Positions 22,126-35,094 of a DNA stretch of 64,000 nt are shown piece after piece (position 1 is the stretch's first letter; every line of letters starts with the position of its first letter). The DNA lies in NCBI GenBank assembly GCA_022316685.1, contig JAKJHU010000026.1, positions 1,744,001-1,808,000 of the forward strand, written 5' to 3'. Made by a program: the position numbers and the translations under genes. The notes beneath the pieces are model-generated. The model did no database searches and was not told the DNA's origin. It was given only the letters and a program-made list of their open reading frames with translations. This DNA is from Progne subis subis (Eukaryota; Chordata; Aves; Passeriformes; Hirundinidae).

Positions 22126-23345
22126 GTTACTCATCCCTGACCATGTTGGATTCCAGAAACAGAGTGTCAGTTTTCAGGCCTAGGGCTGGAGGGAGTTCTG
22201 GGGCCACATCTGCTTGTGATAGTGGCTGACCTGTGGGGCATGTGCACTGAGTTGCTAGCTGAGGGAGGAGATGAGCAGGGGAGACACAGGGTCTCCACAG
22301 AGTGTTTGCAGAGGTGAGGCCCAATCCACACAATATAAAGGAGGTGACCCAGGTGGACACCAGGCTTGAAGGATAGTGGTGGGTAGTGACTGCCAAGAAG
22401 GGGGAGGCTGGAAGCTTCTGGCTCAGCAGCAGGAGAAGGCTCTTTCTTCTCTTTGATCTGCATGTACTGTGCTGCAATAGCCAATGCATGAGAGCAAACT
22501 GCATTGAGTCAGAGGTCAGAGCCAGCTGGGCCTGAGCAGAGCACTGGTACCAAGGGGAAGTGGTGGGCATTGGTGGCTGGAGATTCATCTTTACGCTGGA
22601 TAGAAGCACCGAGCTGCCAATCACACATGGTGTTACAAGAGCCTTGTAGCTTGCTGGGGCCCAGATCTAGGGTGTTTTGGATGGCTGCTAGAATTTATTT
22701 GTCCCTCAGAGTGCTACCCTTCACTGATTTCCTGCAGGGCATTGATGATACCACCAAGTGACACCTAGAACAAATTAAGAGGGACTTTGAAGCTCTGAAG
22801 GCAAAAGGTGAAGGATGTGAGAGCTCAGGTTGTCTTGTCTGCAGCAAGGGTGAAAGGGAAAATTTGTGTAGGAATGGCTGGCACTTGTAAATTACCAAAT
22901 GGTGGTGTGGCTGGAATTGCACAAAGTGCTTTAGCTTTTGTGACTATATTTCCCTTTCCAAGGAATGGCAGTTGGGATCCCTCTGATAAAATGAGGTGAA
23001 ACCATCCTTAGCTATGGACTTGACAATATAGAGTAAAGGGCTTTAAACCAGACATGAGGTGACAGCAGTTTAACAACAGAGAAGAAACATAAGTAAGGGG
23101 TGGCAGAGGTGGAGAGCGCCCTCAGGAAAAGTGAAAATGTTCACAAGAGGCCAACCCCAAGCACCAGGCACTTGCATTACTGCATGCAAAGTGTAGAAAC
23201 AAATGAGATGTGGGCGCTCGGTGTGTTGGTGCAGGGCTATCGTGACTCTGGAGTAACTGAGACGCTGTGGAACAGACTGTGTGACTGCCCACAGGCTGTC
23301 TGGGAAGGATGGCTTGGAAGGGAAAGGAGTGGCAATTGCTTTCAA
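22126..23345 (+). mobile_element. CR1 LINE 5' region (ORF1 and start of ORF2), plus strand
   Basis: This is a part of CR1 rarely preserved in genomes. ORF1 is recognisable by its esterase block (reading VAGDSSLRWIEAPS at about 22573-22620) and by GAACAAATTAAGAGGGACTT near 22770. It is followed by the inter-ORF segment (GGTGGCAGAGGTGGAGAGCG at 23099). The start of the ORF2 endonuclease follows at 23220-23345, where GTAACTGAGACGCTGTGG corresponds to the conserved ITET-W stretch. The left boundary is uncertain. The frames are broken, so it is inactive. Confidence 0.75.
22504..22761 (+). pseudogene. CR1 ORF1 SGNH esterase fragment
   Basis: This 85-codon frame has the nucleophile block of the SGNH-hydrolase (esterase) domain found in CR1 ORF1 proteins: AGDSSLR at residues 25-31, with the Ser of the GDS motif kept. 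It continues as WIEAPSCQSH and LLGPRSR, which resemble the usual text of the family. In active elements ORF1p is thought to bind RNA or lipids and to help retrotransposition. The frame loses similarity after about residue 55 and ends at a stop, so the later oxyanion and catalytic His blocks are missing from this frame. The Met at 22504 is not the original start. Confidence 0.7.
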
Positions 23346-26260
23346 TGAAGGAGTGCTCCAAAAACCATATGTGAGATTCTGAAGTGAAAGATGTGGCAGT
23401 CTGGGACACAGACTTGTACCTGACTGCCCCGACCATTCAGGATGAAAACCAGACAAGTTTTTATCCTTTGCTAATAACTAGATGCTTTAACTGCCAAAAG
23501 TAATAATGGCAGTAAGGCTTGTAGACCACAGCAATAACATAGTTGCTTATGAAAACATAGAACCTCATGTGCCTCAGGTGCCCACATTCAGGTTCTTAAC
23601 TGTGTTGTACTTTCCATTTACATCTTGCCCATGCCTGGCTCTCTGAGGTGTCGTGAGGCAAATCCAGCTGTAGGGTTGGGACTGAAGTGCTGTTGTCAGC
23701 AACACTTCTTGTGGGTTATCAAAAATAGATACTTTCTGATTTCACACCTTCTTGGTTATGTCTCTTTGTGAAGCAGAAAAGTGTTAATGCAGCAGAGTCC
23801 AGTTGCCAAGTCAGTATAGGAGTTGAAATGGGATCAGAGTCTCTTGGTTACTTCCCCTCTTTTCATTCCTATTTAATATAGGTGAATCTGCTTCATGAGC
23901 TGGTGCTGGTAAAGTACAGCTGGCTCTTAATGAATAGAGGTCATAGTGCCAAAAAGCCATCCTGCTTCACATTAGTTTTTTTTCCCCACTCCTGGAAAAA
24001 GGAGGAAATTTCCAAGCAGAGGGGGTATTTGCTGAATGTTTTGTAGTTTATGTTATACCTTCCTTTCTGGAATATTATAAAAATGTGTCTAACAGGTGCA
24101 GACATTAAATCAAAAGGTAAAAATTTAAAGAAAATCTCTAGTAACTAGTAAATATGTATTTCAGTTTATTTAACACGTGCTCAAATCTGACAGCTGAAAT
24201 CAGAATGTCTATTAGGGCAAGATGTAATTTTCATGTCTTTCTCAGCTGAAGTTTGTTGTAGAAATGGGACTAACTATTCAGTCTTTCTCAATCTCACTTG
24301 CTTTTAAAGGACCACAGCTTACTGCTATAGGCAGGAGGAATCAAATACTGGGATATAATCTTCTGGGAAAACCCCATAATATATGATTCTGGTACAGGAT
24401 GCTGAGGGCTTTTCCAAGGAATTCTTTTTAAAAAGCCCAATTTGCTACAGTCCTGCCACCAAAGTTGAGGTGAAAATATCTCCGAATAAGTTCAGTTATT
24501 TGCATGGTCTGTTAGACTGGAAAATTAGTAAGTTTTATAAATAGTAAAAAACATGAGAAAAGCATCAGCTTTTACTATATGTTTGCTAGCATTCTTTTCT
24601 GCTTTTATAGGTGGCTGCGTATGTTGGTCTTGCCTTTGGAGTATTTAATATTCAAAGAATTCTTGAATTACAAAAAAAGCTTTAATATTATATAACATAA
24701 ATTGGCTTCTACAGCCACCAAGAGTGGCTAAGAGTTTTAAGGATCTCTTTGCTTCCTGACTTGCTGATGCATAATTCCAACATGCTTATTTAACTTTGGA
24801 CTTGCACTCAAATTTCATATCCTATTATGAAAATATGTTGTAAAAACAAAGAAAAAATTCTGAATTGCTTTCTAAATTAACAGAATTGGCAGGAATTTAA
24901 CAACTGAATGAGGCCTTGAAAGTCTGGTTGATTAGTAAGAGCTTCCCCTGCTAATTAAGTCTCTATTTTAAAAGGTGTTCTAACCAGTAATTTTTCTTTT
25001 GTGCCTTTGATTTTGCTTCTTAAGGAGACTGACTGCCTTCTTCTTGGAAAGTGGAAGGAAGTTTACCTTGCAAATTTGTGCTGGAATCGAAACTGTTGAA
25101 TTAATACTTGTGTTACTACGTTGAAAAAGTTATCAGTGGAGGGACCACTTTATTCCAGAAAGCATATAGCAGAGGGTATTTAGACAAGACTTACAGATGA
25201 TGTCAGAAAACAAGCAAATGACTTTTTGTCTTTTATTTTATTTTATTTTGTTCATTACTTTCACAGAAATTTATTTTACCAGTGAAAGACTTTCAAGAAA
25301 ACTTTTTCAATAGTCTTTTTTTTTTTCTTTTCTCAGAAACATTTTGGTATGAAGCAAAAGATGAGAAGCTTACTTCCTCTGTAAGTTGCAAGGCTTGTAA
25401 GTCTACTTCTTAAAAGGCACAAATATGATTCCAAGTATATCCTAAGACAATTCACCCACAAAAGATGTGAGAAAAGACTGCTAAAAAATGATGCCAAAGT
25501 TTTACTGGTCTAACAATAAAGAGCCAAAAGCATTGTGAAACTGAAGACTGTTTCCTTACAGTAATGATAAAGTAATTTAAAAACTGCAGACCACAACTGC
25601 TGCAATATGACTGCTAGTCATTATTTGCCTTAAACAGAACTTTACCAAACTATAAACAAATCTGCACCATTGATTGTGTGCATACTTGGCAACTCTGTAA
25701 TTTACATTGTATGTTGCATATTTCTATAACTTCCCTAATCACTGCAACTGGAGCTTACATTTTATTTTAGAGGGCATAAATATTGGTGGTAAAAATGTAT
25801 AGTTGACTTTATATAATCGTAATTTTAGGCATATGTATTATTTTGTACATGACCATAGTTGATAATCCAGACCACTCAGTAATGTGATTTACTGCTTAGT
25901 GTATTGTCCTGAATGTTTGTTCAGAGGTGGACTTGTAGGAAACCTGTTTACCAAGGCACTGAGGGGCTAAGGAAGCCCAACATCCACTGTTTAATGTTGC
26001 AATTATGAAATCTGATAGAACCAACAGATTCTTCCTGGTGGTGGTAAAGAGTCAGTGTGGGAAAGCTGAGGTATTTTTGTCCTGTGGACTCTGAAATGAG
26101 GCTATTGAAACACCAGAAGACCGAGTGGTGAAGCTAATTATTATCTCAGGAAGGAACACTTAGAGGAAATTCAAGGACCACCTTTTAAGAACACCAGCTT
26201 AAATAGTAAGCAGTTAAGGTGGATAGCAGCAATGATTAAGGTGGAGTCTCCTCTGTCTGG
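23346..26260. other. Non-coding AT-rich sequence
   Basis: No gene recognised over almost 3 kb. The few open frames at the left edge (for example 23070-23456 minus) are antisense to CR1. Around 25227-25250 there is a short (TTTTA)n run. Confidence 0.5.
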
Positions 26261-26265
26261 GGAGC

Positions 26266-26299
26266 GGGGGGGGGGGGAGATATGAGAGAGAGAGAGAGA
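26266..26299. repeat. G12 tract followed by (GA)8
   Basis: A 12-base G run at 26266-26277 is followed closely by a (GA)n tract at 26284-26299. The strand is purine-only over most of this span and could form triplex or G-rich structures. Confidence 0.9.
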
Positions 26300-26477
26300 A
26301 ACCTCATGGGTGGAGAAATAAGATGCTTTTCAAGTATCTTCTACTGTGTTCAATAAATGTGAACTTTCTGATGTCTGAGGACTGAAGTCTATCTCAATGT
26401 CCCTGAAATAAAACTGCTGTGCAATCTTCTTTTGAGTTTGGATTAGGTTTGTGATGTATTGTTGTTGTTATTGGTCA
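26300..26477. other. Segment with two poly(A) signals
   Basis: Two AATAAA signals occur 55 bases apart at about 26352 and 26407 on the plus strand, just upstream of the G/T tract. They could mark the 3' end of an unrecognised transcript or an LTR remnant, but no upstream exon is recognisable. Confidence 0.25.
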
Positions 26478-26624
26478 GGTGTGGTGTTTTTTTGTGGTGT
26501 TTTTTTTTGTTTTGTTTTGGTTTTTTTTTTTTTTTTTTGTTTTTGTGGGTTTTTTTTTTTTTTGTTTTTTTGGGTTTTTTGGGTTTTTTTTGTTTTTGTT
26601 TTTGTTTTTGTTTTTGTTTTTTTT
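26478..26624. repeat. 147-base tract of only G and T
   Basis: Every base from 26478 to 26624 is G or T on the plus strand. The array begins with irregular T runs broken by G and ends in a regular (TTTTTG)n section at about 26590-26617. On the minus strand this gives a Lys/Gln/Pro-rich spurious frame. It is a low-complexity region with extreme strand asymmetry. Confidence 0.95.
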
Positions 26625-29600
26625 CCTTCTTCCCGGTCCTCGGTGAAATGTTCCTTTGAACTTTTAAGCGGTGGAAAGCTGCCAAATTGTGTATTGCCCA
26701 GAGACTACCACCAGATAGCAGTGTTGCTTCTGTGCTTAATGAGACGGGAATTGATCTTTAGCAAAGTATCAGCCTTGTATTAAAAGAAAGGCTAATGGAA
26801 TTAACTTCCTTCTTGGTAAAGGCTGGTATGTCTTCGGCTCACATATCTTATTAGACCAATTAAATTAAATTAAAAAAAAAACAACCCAAAACTCCTGAAA
26901 ATTACCTTTGAACTGATTTTGATGTTGAAATGATATATATGGTGTCAGGTGATACCATGACAAGTTTGGGTTTGTTTGGTATCCTTTCTATAGCAATATT
27001 GTACCTTTATAACGGCATAATACGAGGTGCGTGACCAATAAGTGAAAAACAAACCACTGTGCACAGTTCAGTCCATATTTCACAAATGTAACTTCAATTT
27101 TGAATTGAATATCCATTAAATATCCATTTCTTCTACCCTCAGACTAAGTGTTTGTCTGGTTGTCAGGGTTGGCACTCAACACTGGAGTGTGACTTCTAAG
27201 AATTTTTATGTCTGCAGGGTGCAAGAGTCATAACCTGTGAACTGTTCATAATTTTTTTAGTAGTGCAGTTTTTGACTGCATGTTGCAAAATTAACTGTGA
27301 TGTCACCTTGCCAAAGGACTAATGCAGAAGTTCCAAGACTGAATAAAGGAACTAAAATATTACTGGCTATGCAGTTATCTTTGGACAGTCTCCAGGCTGA
27401 AGACGTTTTTTCATTGTAAACTACTAGAGGTCTCAGTGTGAGACCGTTTCTTCGGACCCACCACAGGGACCCCATGAGTGCCAGACCTAGAGGGGGAGGA
27501 AAATTATTGTCAAATACTCAAGGAAACCCAGCAAGTGTGGTCTCATCACCACATAAATCCGCACGTAAGTCAGTTTTGCTGCATGGTTTCTTTGTTAAGG
27601 CCTCTCTTTAAAGCTGCGCTGTCAGAAAGTTGAAGTCAAAACAAAAATGTATGAAAGATTGCCTCGAGCAAGTGGATTTTCAGCTCAGAGTGGAAGTGTA
27701 GTACATCCTTGTTCAAATAGATGAACACTTCATAATTAACTTCATTATTTTCTCATTTAAGAATAGCTGGTTTACTCCTGGTTTTTCAGAGTGTGATGTA
27801 TTAGCACGCAGGTTGTTCATCAGTAGCTACTGGCACTAAAATGCCATTGTTGCGTGAAAGTAGAGAGAGGGCCAAATGATTGATGAAGTGTTTTGTTTTA
27901 TATGTGCTACAAGGATCAGAACCTCTGAAACTCTGCCTGTATCTGCAATGTAAACAAAACATTCCTCCCAAGGAACTGACTTAAAGATGATTGGATATCT
28001 TACAGTGGCCAGGAGGTGGTTACTGTCTTATCCTTGAGAATACTGAGAGGTGCACACACCCCTCCTCCCCAGTCCAATTTCAGACTGAATTTTGATAGTT
28101 CTGCCTCATCTCTTAATGTGCCACCTATGACCTTTCCAAAGCACCATTTTCTTTGACCAGACTGGGGAAGCTCAATCATATTTGTAGTCATCCCTGCACA
28201 TTCCTAGAACATTCCCTGGAGTCACACACTAGAAGGTGTAGAATAAATCTTTGAATGTATGTTTTTAACTGTTTTTTCCCCAACTCATATCTCTGCCCTT
28301 AGCAAGTGTAGTTTTCTCAGTGTATCATTCTGAGCTATTGTGTGTGTACTTCGTGTGGAACTAGATTTGTCAATCTTTCAATCAGAGCATTACTGTTGAA
28401 TTAGAGGAAATTACTATTGGGATGAAAGTGGGCATATAGGAAGCTCTTCACTTGGGCTAGTACAATCCTCTCGCTTATTCTTACTGTCTTCAAGTCTTTC
28501 TCATTTGTCCTGGAAAATAAGAAGAGAAAAACTTATGACAGAAACAGTTAGCTTAAAATTTGTGTTTGAAAGCAGTTTCGAGTGATACCATGCTTTTTTA
28601 CTGTTTCCAGCTATACTTTCTCCAGTGTGGTGTGGGAGTGACTTTGCAGAAGAACGGGAAAGAGAGATAATGTGTGCTATGCTGAAGTTCTTGCTAAATA
28701 TGTAATGGCCTCTTTGTTGGGAAGAGAATTTTACTTGCCTAATAATTAAGACAAGTACATTGCAGCAAAGGGAAGCTGGTATGGTATCTCCCAAAGTATC
28801 TGCCAGGTCACATTGTGGAAAAGTTAAGGAAAGAAAGCATTCGGAGAAAGGCACTGTTAGTGCTCTGTACACAATCTTTTCTAAATGACCTAAAAGTGAA
28901 GAAGCCAGCAGTGGTAAAAGCTGTAAGATTGCTGATACAGTAGGAACGACAGGAGCACTGTGTTTGAAAAGGGGAGAACAAAAGGGCATTCTGTAGTAGC
29001 TGGCAACCTCCTATTTTTCTCTTGAAATGAAAAAATGAGAACTGTGGTAGGCTGGTGCAGAGAGCTTGTTGATGCAACTTGGACATGGAATATTTTGCTG
29101 TAATATTAAAAAACTTCTCAGCTTCCTACCCCAAATAACCCAACCCACTCTGTTAAGAAAATTCCCAAAACCCAACACCAGTAGTCTGATGAGACACTGC
29201 TGTGAGCAAAGCTGCATAACTTCTTGCTTAGACACTTGCCTGTTGGTTTGGGACAGCAACGCTGCAGCCTTCTGGACTACAGTAAACTTTACATTATCCT
29301 GTTAAGGTCCATGGAAGCCTTTTGATGACTCTCAGATGTGGCTTGTATATTCCTTGCTTTTTGACTGTAACACAAGCTCTTTTGATGAAGTCTCACTTTC
29401 TGCTTCTCTTCTCCTAAATATGCACTTCTCTATTCTTCTAAATACCAGACTTTCCTGGAAGTCTGGAAACTTCCCTTGTCCAAGAGAATTGGACCATAAA
29501 ATTCTCATATACAGCTCCTAGATTTAGAAAACAGCCTCTGAAGCTTCTGAATCTTTTAAGTAATTCCTGGCTGGTAACCAGTTGTGTTTGAAGCAGCAAA

Positions 29601-32600
29601 GTGGCTGGCACAAGTGACCTTTAACAAGAGTTTGCTAGATCATCTTTAATGATGAGGGAATGAATCTGACCCTGATAGTTATTAGCTGGTGATGATCTGC
29701 TTAAAGCCCCTGAACAGAACAGAGAACAGATGTTCTTGTTGGCTTGTACAATGCCTGGTGGGATGCTGTATCCTACTGTGCTGGGAGTCAGTTTAAATAG
29801 ACATGGTGATTCAGTGGAGGTCCTGAGGAGCTTCTGTTACTTTAGGCTTCCAAGATCAATTAAAGGTGACTTATTAGCCAAAAAGTAAGTACACATACAT
29901 AGTAGAAAAAAGATAGAGTAGGGTGCAGCAACTGGAAACTAAAGCCATACTACTGTAGACTGAAAAGACTCTTTAGTAGTGGAAGAAATTAACCTTTGGA
30001 AAAAGTGATGAAAGGGTACTGGTGAATTCTGTACCAACAGAGCTGCTCGTTCAAGGCTGCTTGTCTTTCAGACAGAATTTTTCTGATTTTCAAGAATAAG
30101 CCTTATGACCCATATTTAGACATTTTGTTGGACTGACCTTCTCTGGGCTTAATGCATGAACACTAATGTCTCAAATCTCTGCTCTGTACATCAGCTTCAG
30201 TTCTGCTTTTGATTCTGCTAATGTTGCTCATGGCCCCTGAGCACGGTGCTGATGGAGAAAATTGGCCTACCATTTCTAAAATTTATGGTACTGGTTGAAT
30301 TTTGAACTGACATTTGACATTCCAAAAGTGAAATTTGGAAAGGCGTGCTTTTTTTCTACAACATAGATTCTATGTTTGTTGGCTTCAAACATAATTGGAG
30401 GCAAACTACTGAGGCCAATGCTTTCTTGTTGTATTTTTGATGTGGAAAATGATGACAGTCTTAGGGGCTGGGATCAGGATATCATATGTTTTTTAAAGAC
30501 CTCTAATTAGAAAAATGGTAAAAATGGTCTAAAAAGAGAAAGCTTGCCTGGTGAAAGAAATTTTTTAGCAAGACCAGTGATTTAAAACGAAGTATCTCTG
30601 GAAAAAAAACTTATACAAGGGGTTAGCATTGGGTTTTTGCTGCTGACAGGATGGTTTCTTTGTCCCTGTTGGAGATCTCACCTTCTTTTCCATTTGCCTC
30701 CCACTCTTCCAACTCACACACACTTTTGCTTGGTTTTACTGGTATTTATCCAGTAGCCAGTTTGTGTAATACTGCACACAAGCACTCCTTGCAGAAGGTA
30801 GCAGGCTGCTGTCATTTGCATTTTTGAAGACTGTTTTCAGTCTTTCTTTACTACAACAAACATCCCTGTTATGATAATGATGGATGGGAATATTTAAGAA
30901 ATTGCATTTTAAAAATGGGAAATTATTATGTACAAGTGACAATAATTGTTTTCTCTGGCCTCCAGTATTTCTGAAAAATTATGAAAAGTAGAAACAGTTT
31001 TCTTGAAACTACTGGGTTGTGATACTTTCGGCTGAAAATCTAGAAGTGGTTTAGCCTTGAAAAATATTAAAAGTTGAAAGCAAAACTGATGGAAATCAAG
31101 ATTAGCCTTCCAGTTTGGCTAGCCTAAATTTGTAATATTAGCAAATCTTTTAATGATCATTCTTAAACTAAATGGAGCTTCTGCATTATCTATGGGTAAG
31201 TGCTTTTCTTTCTTCTGAAACATAATTTTAGACTGGACTGAGTTGAAGTTGGCATTATTCCCTGTGCTCCCCATGATATCAAAGTGCACCATATATTTTA
31301 ACTTTTTAGTGGCTTCTGCCAATGAAAACATAAGTTATAATTAATAGTCTCAGCAGTTTTGCTGCCAAGGGTTCCTGGCCACAATTCTTAGTTTGTTTTA
31401 TGCTGCAGATGCCTACTTCTGAACCTTGTTAACAATTTTTTTTCCTTGCCGATGTGCCAATGATTAAAGGCTACTCCTGGCCAAAGAACTAGCCCTACTC
31501 CAAAAAAAAAAAAAAAAGGGACACGGCTATGAAAGAGTTAATTTGATTCTGAAAAAATATTTTTGAGATAGCAAAACAGGAGCTAAGGACAAAAAAGGAG
31601 CTAAGTTCCTTGTTGAGGTTAAAGCACGATCTCACATATCAATCAATTAATTTTTCTAAAGTAATTTTTTCTATAGAGTTCCATATTGCAGATGGAGTGT
31701 GTTCTGATGCTGAAAAATGACTCTACACAATAAATGTAGGGTTAGCAAGTTGAGTTCTTATCTCTTTGCTCTCAGGAGCATCATGTAATTAATTGCCCTA
31801 ATAATCTCTCAAGTAAAATCTCTTCCACAGCGATATGATACTTTAAATTATTTAACTATATATGTGTTTCTAAATATATGACCTGATTTCTGAGTGTAGA
31901 GGTAGTTTGAGAAATGGAACTCTAACACAGGACCTTTAGGAAAAGGTAATTTTTCTTGCCAAAAAATTAGGTCTGGTCTCCCTGGAATTTTTCATTCTCT
32001 ATTTGTGGGGTTAGACCACACAGAATAGTTTTATATTATTGACAACTGAAATTGGCTGATGAACTTGCTTTTGCTGTATGATGTTAGACAAGTGTTTTCA
32101 TATCCTGTAGAAATGTTTAATTTTTTTCCCCCTTCATTGCCTTCATGGTAGTCTTGCTAATGTAACATAAGCTGGATATTGGTGTGGCAAGACCCTGATG
32201 TCTTGTTCAGCTCTTTGCTTTTCTTCCAAAGAAGCTTTTGTTCTGCTTATATCATTTTATGTGACTGAGCCTTCTGTGGAAAGTGCAGTGTGGGTGGTTC
32301 AAACACTGTATCTGATCAGATGCTGTTCACGTAGGGCATCTGATGAATGAACACATGTCTGAGTGGGATTAATTCTGTAATAAGAGCTTTGGACAGTCAC
32401 AAATCTAAGGAATGGATTCGGGCCATCTTCTGTCATCTCATTCTGTAGTGCTTAGTGACTGAGCTGAGTGAAATTTCAAATGGAAACCTCAGAGCTGAAA
32501 AACCTATGTGTAACTGATGTCTTTTGTAGTATTGTCGTTTCTATACTTTTTTCTACTTTTTCAGAACAATAACAATTTTAAGAGAGACAAATGTTATAGT

Positions 32601-35012
32601 GCTATTTACTTAGTGCAGCGTTCTGTGGGTACTTTGAGATTGAGACGTCTCAGCAGGCAGTGCCTACATGTGTCTGAAATTTAAGTTTGTCTTGTTTTTA
32701 AACATGAAACTCCTCCTTCCTTTCCTGTCTTTCTTTGTCTACATGGTAATAAACTACTTTTATAATACCTAATTGTTCCTCATACACATTTTGTATTTAT
32801 TATACTCCTCTATACTATGTCAGTCTTATCAAAAGATGATCTGAAGCACTCATGTAGTTTGGAAATCTCTTTGCTTTGGTCTTTTAAATTCTATAATAGG
32901 CTTAGCTCTTAGGAGGGTGATGTTTCCTATTTTTAGAAAGACTGCTGTATTTGATGAGTCATAGTATTGTTATCTTAGCTATTTCTTTAAATCTTGCATT
33001 TAAAGGAAAAAAAAAAAAAAAGTCTTCATAGAAATAAACTTCTCAGATTAGGGTTTGTTAAATGCTCTAAATTGAACTTCTGCTGCCAGGAGAAGTTTGC
33101 ATCTAATGTGAATCTCAGAAGTCATTTTTGCTATATCAGAGGTGTTGGTTTGAGTGCCTGGCAAGGTAGCCTGAGGGTCAATGACTTCTTCTTGTCACTA
33201 CCATACAGTTGAATTACAGGAGTCTCTTGTTTAGCAACCAAATGGAGTGAGAATTAAGCAAACATTCCTAATTTGCTGACTCTGAGACACCAAGAGGACC
33301 AGCCATACCGCTATGACAATTCCATCAGCAGGGTATTCCATCTGTCCTGAGAAGTAAAAGATGACCTGTGGAATAGCTGGCCAGCTGCAAAGACACGATT
33401 TGAAAAACATTCTTCTTGGTCTGTTATGATTTGTGAAGCTTGAGAATTGTGATTTCTTGCAACTTTAGCAACACTCTCTCCATGCTTGCACTCAGCACTG
33501 GACTTGCACCAGTGGAGAACCAAGAACCAGTGGGATTAGAGGGGCTGAAGCTGTCAGTGCTATGTTTGGCCTCATATCTTAGCATGGTTGTGCTGGCTCA
33601 GGTGCAATAGCAGTAAAACTGGTAGTGTAAGACAGTGTAGGGAAGCCTGCACTGAAACCTAAACCTGCCCAGGTGGAAGGTAAACCCCTATATGCTGCAG
33701 TGTATTTCCAAGTGAGGGAACTCTGGTGGGGAGTAGTTTTGTGTGGTCCATTTTGGTCCATTTTATCATTATCGTCATGTATCTTCAGTAGATGTATCTT
33801 CCTCTAAGTAGGAATTAAAGCTAACATTGCTGCAAATGGACTGGTGTTTGTGCTATGACATGAGTGTAGCCTATGGGAGGACAGTAGGATGTATGTTACC
33901 CCCTGGGGTTAATTTAGGCTTACATAAATAACTAGAGAAGAAATCTTGATAGAATAATGGAGGGGCTCCTGCTTTTAACTATCCTCAAATGAATCCTACC
34001 TCTAGGGGTCTTGAATTGCTGCAGGAAGAGCCTCTGCTGATTGGATGCCTTGAAGGTCAGCCTTCCTGACTGAAGGCTTTCAAGTGGTAATTCCTAGCCA
34101 CTGAGGCAGCTATGGAAGATGATTCAGGACTGCTGAGCAGCAGAACAGAAAGTCCTCCTCTTGATATCAAGAACAAGTGAACAAAAAACCACTTTTTTCC
34201 TATCAAAATTTGATCAGTAAAAAGCAAGGGTTTGAGATCTTGACAGCTTTTCATTGCTAGAATATTAGTTTGATCAAATAAGCTGTAAGAAATAAGCGGG
34301 GTTTTTTGGTCCTCTCTGTTCAGGAAATAGGAAAATAAAAAGGTAGTGAGAGAGAGCAAACATATTGACTTGCATCATAAAACACTGAAACCACTTGGAA
34401 CTATAAGCTTTCTGTCTTCCCAAGACTTCTTGCTATAATTCTTTTCCAGTTTAGTGGTTTACCTACAAACATGCATCCAGCAGGACTGTGCAACTCCATG
34501 GGCAGGAGAGTTGGCAACAATTGTGCGTAGAGAAATCGGTGTGGAAGAACTGATGGGAGGGACATGCCATGCTGTGAAAGGTTAAATTGGAAAATCAAAA
34601 CCTGACTGTCTTTAAACAGGAATATAATCTATTTGCTCTCTGCGAGAACTCACTAGATTTCACAGGTGGACAGTGGTATTTCAGCTCGTGTTCACTGCTG
34701 TAGTCTGCCATCCAACAAGAGCTGATGTAGTCCACACTCAGCTCAGTATCACTGCAGCTTTCTAATAAACTTCAGTGGAAGTAAGCATATTTTAAATTCC
34801 TTGAGTATCTCTTGCACTTGTTGCTGTGTACAGATTTAAACTGTTCTTAAAAGCTTCAGCCTACAGCAGATACAATGCTAGAAAAGTTTAGGAAGACAGT
34901 CACTTTCTCACCCACAAGTTAGTACCCATAATTATTTTTTGCTAAAAAAATTATTATAAAATTAAAATTTAACCAAAAAAAACCCAATAGCATCTGGCTT
35001 CTTTTTCCCACA
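26625..35012. other. Long non-coding unique stretch
   Basis: More than 8 kb without a recognised gene or interspersed repeat. Frames of up to 162 codons (28501-28989, minus) exist but show no known domain. Homopolymer runs are A16 at 31502-31517 and A15 at about 33007-33021. A TACGAGGTGCGTGACCAATA sequence at 27021-27040 faintly resembles a mariner end, but no partner end was found. Confidence 0.5.
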
Positions 35013-35092
35013 CAGAATCACAGAATTAGTTGCCTTAAAACAGATCTCTGTAGGTCACCTGCTCCAGTCTCCTGCCTGGAGCAGGGTGAACT
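35013..35092 (-). mobile_element. CR1 LINE 3' tail fragment, minus strand
   Basis: About 80 bases of inverted CR1 3' end: CAGAATCACAGAATTAG, then a CTCTGTAGGTCACCTGCTCCA block and CTGGAGCAGGGT. It lies immediately next to the tRNA-derived SINE in the same orientation. It is strongly truncated. Confidence 0.75.
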
Positions 35093-35094
35093 CA

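Noticed and set aside
26443..26685. Lys-rich minus-strand frame resembling a basic protein
   Set aside because: It is a translation of the G/T-only low-complexity tract.
27021..27053. Mariner-like terminal repeat (TACGAGGTGCGTGACC)
   Set aside because: Only a weak resemblance at one end; no inverted partner or transposase remnant was found.
28501..28989. 162-codon minus-strand frame
   Set aside because: No recognised domain, no CpG island or splice context tied to it, and codon usage looks like that of the surrounding non-coding DNA.
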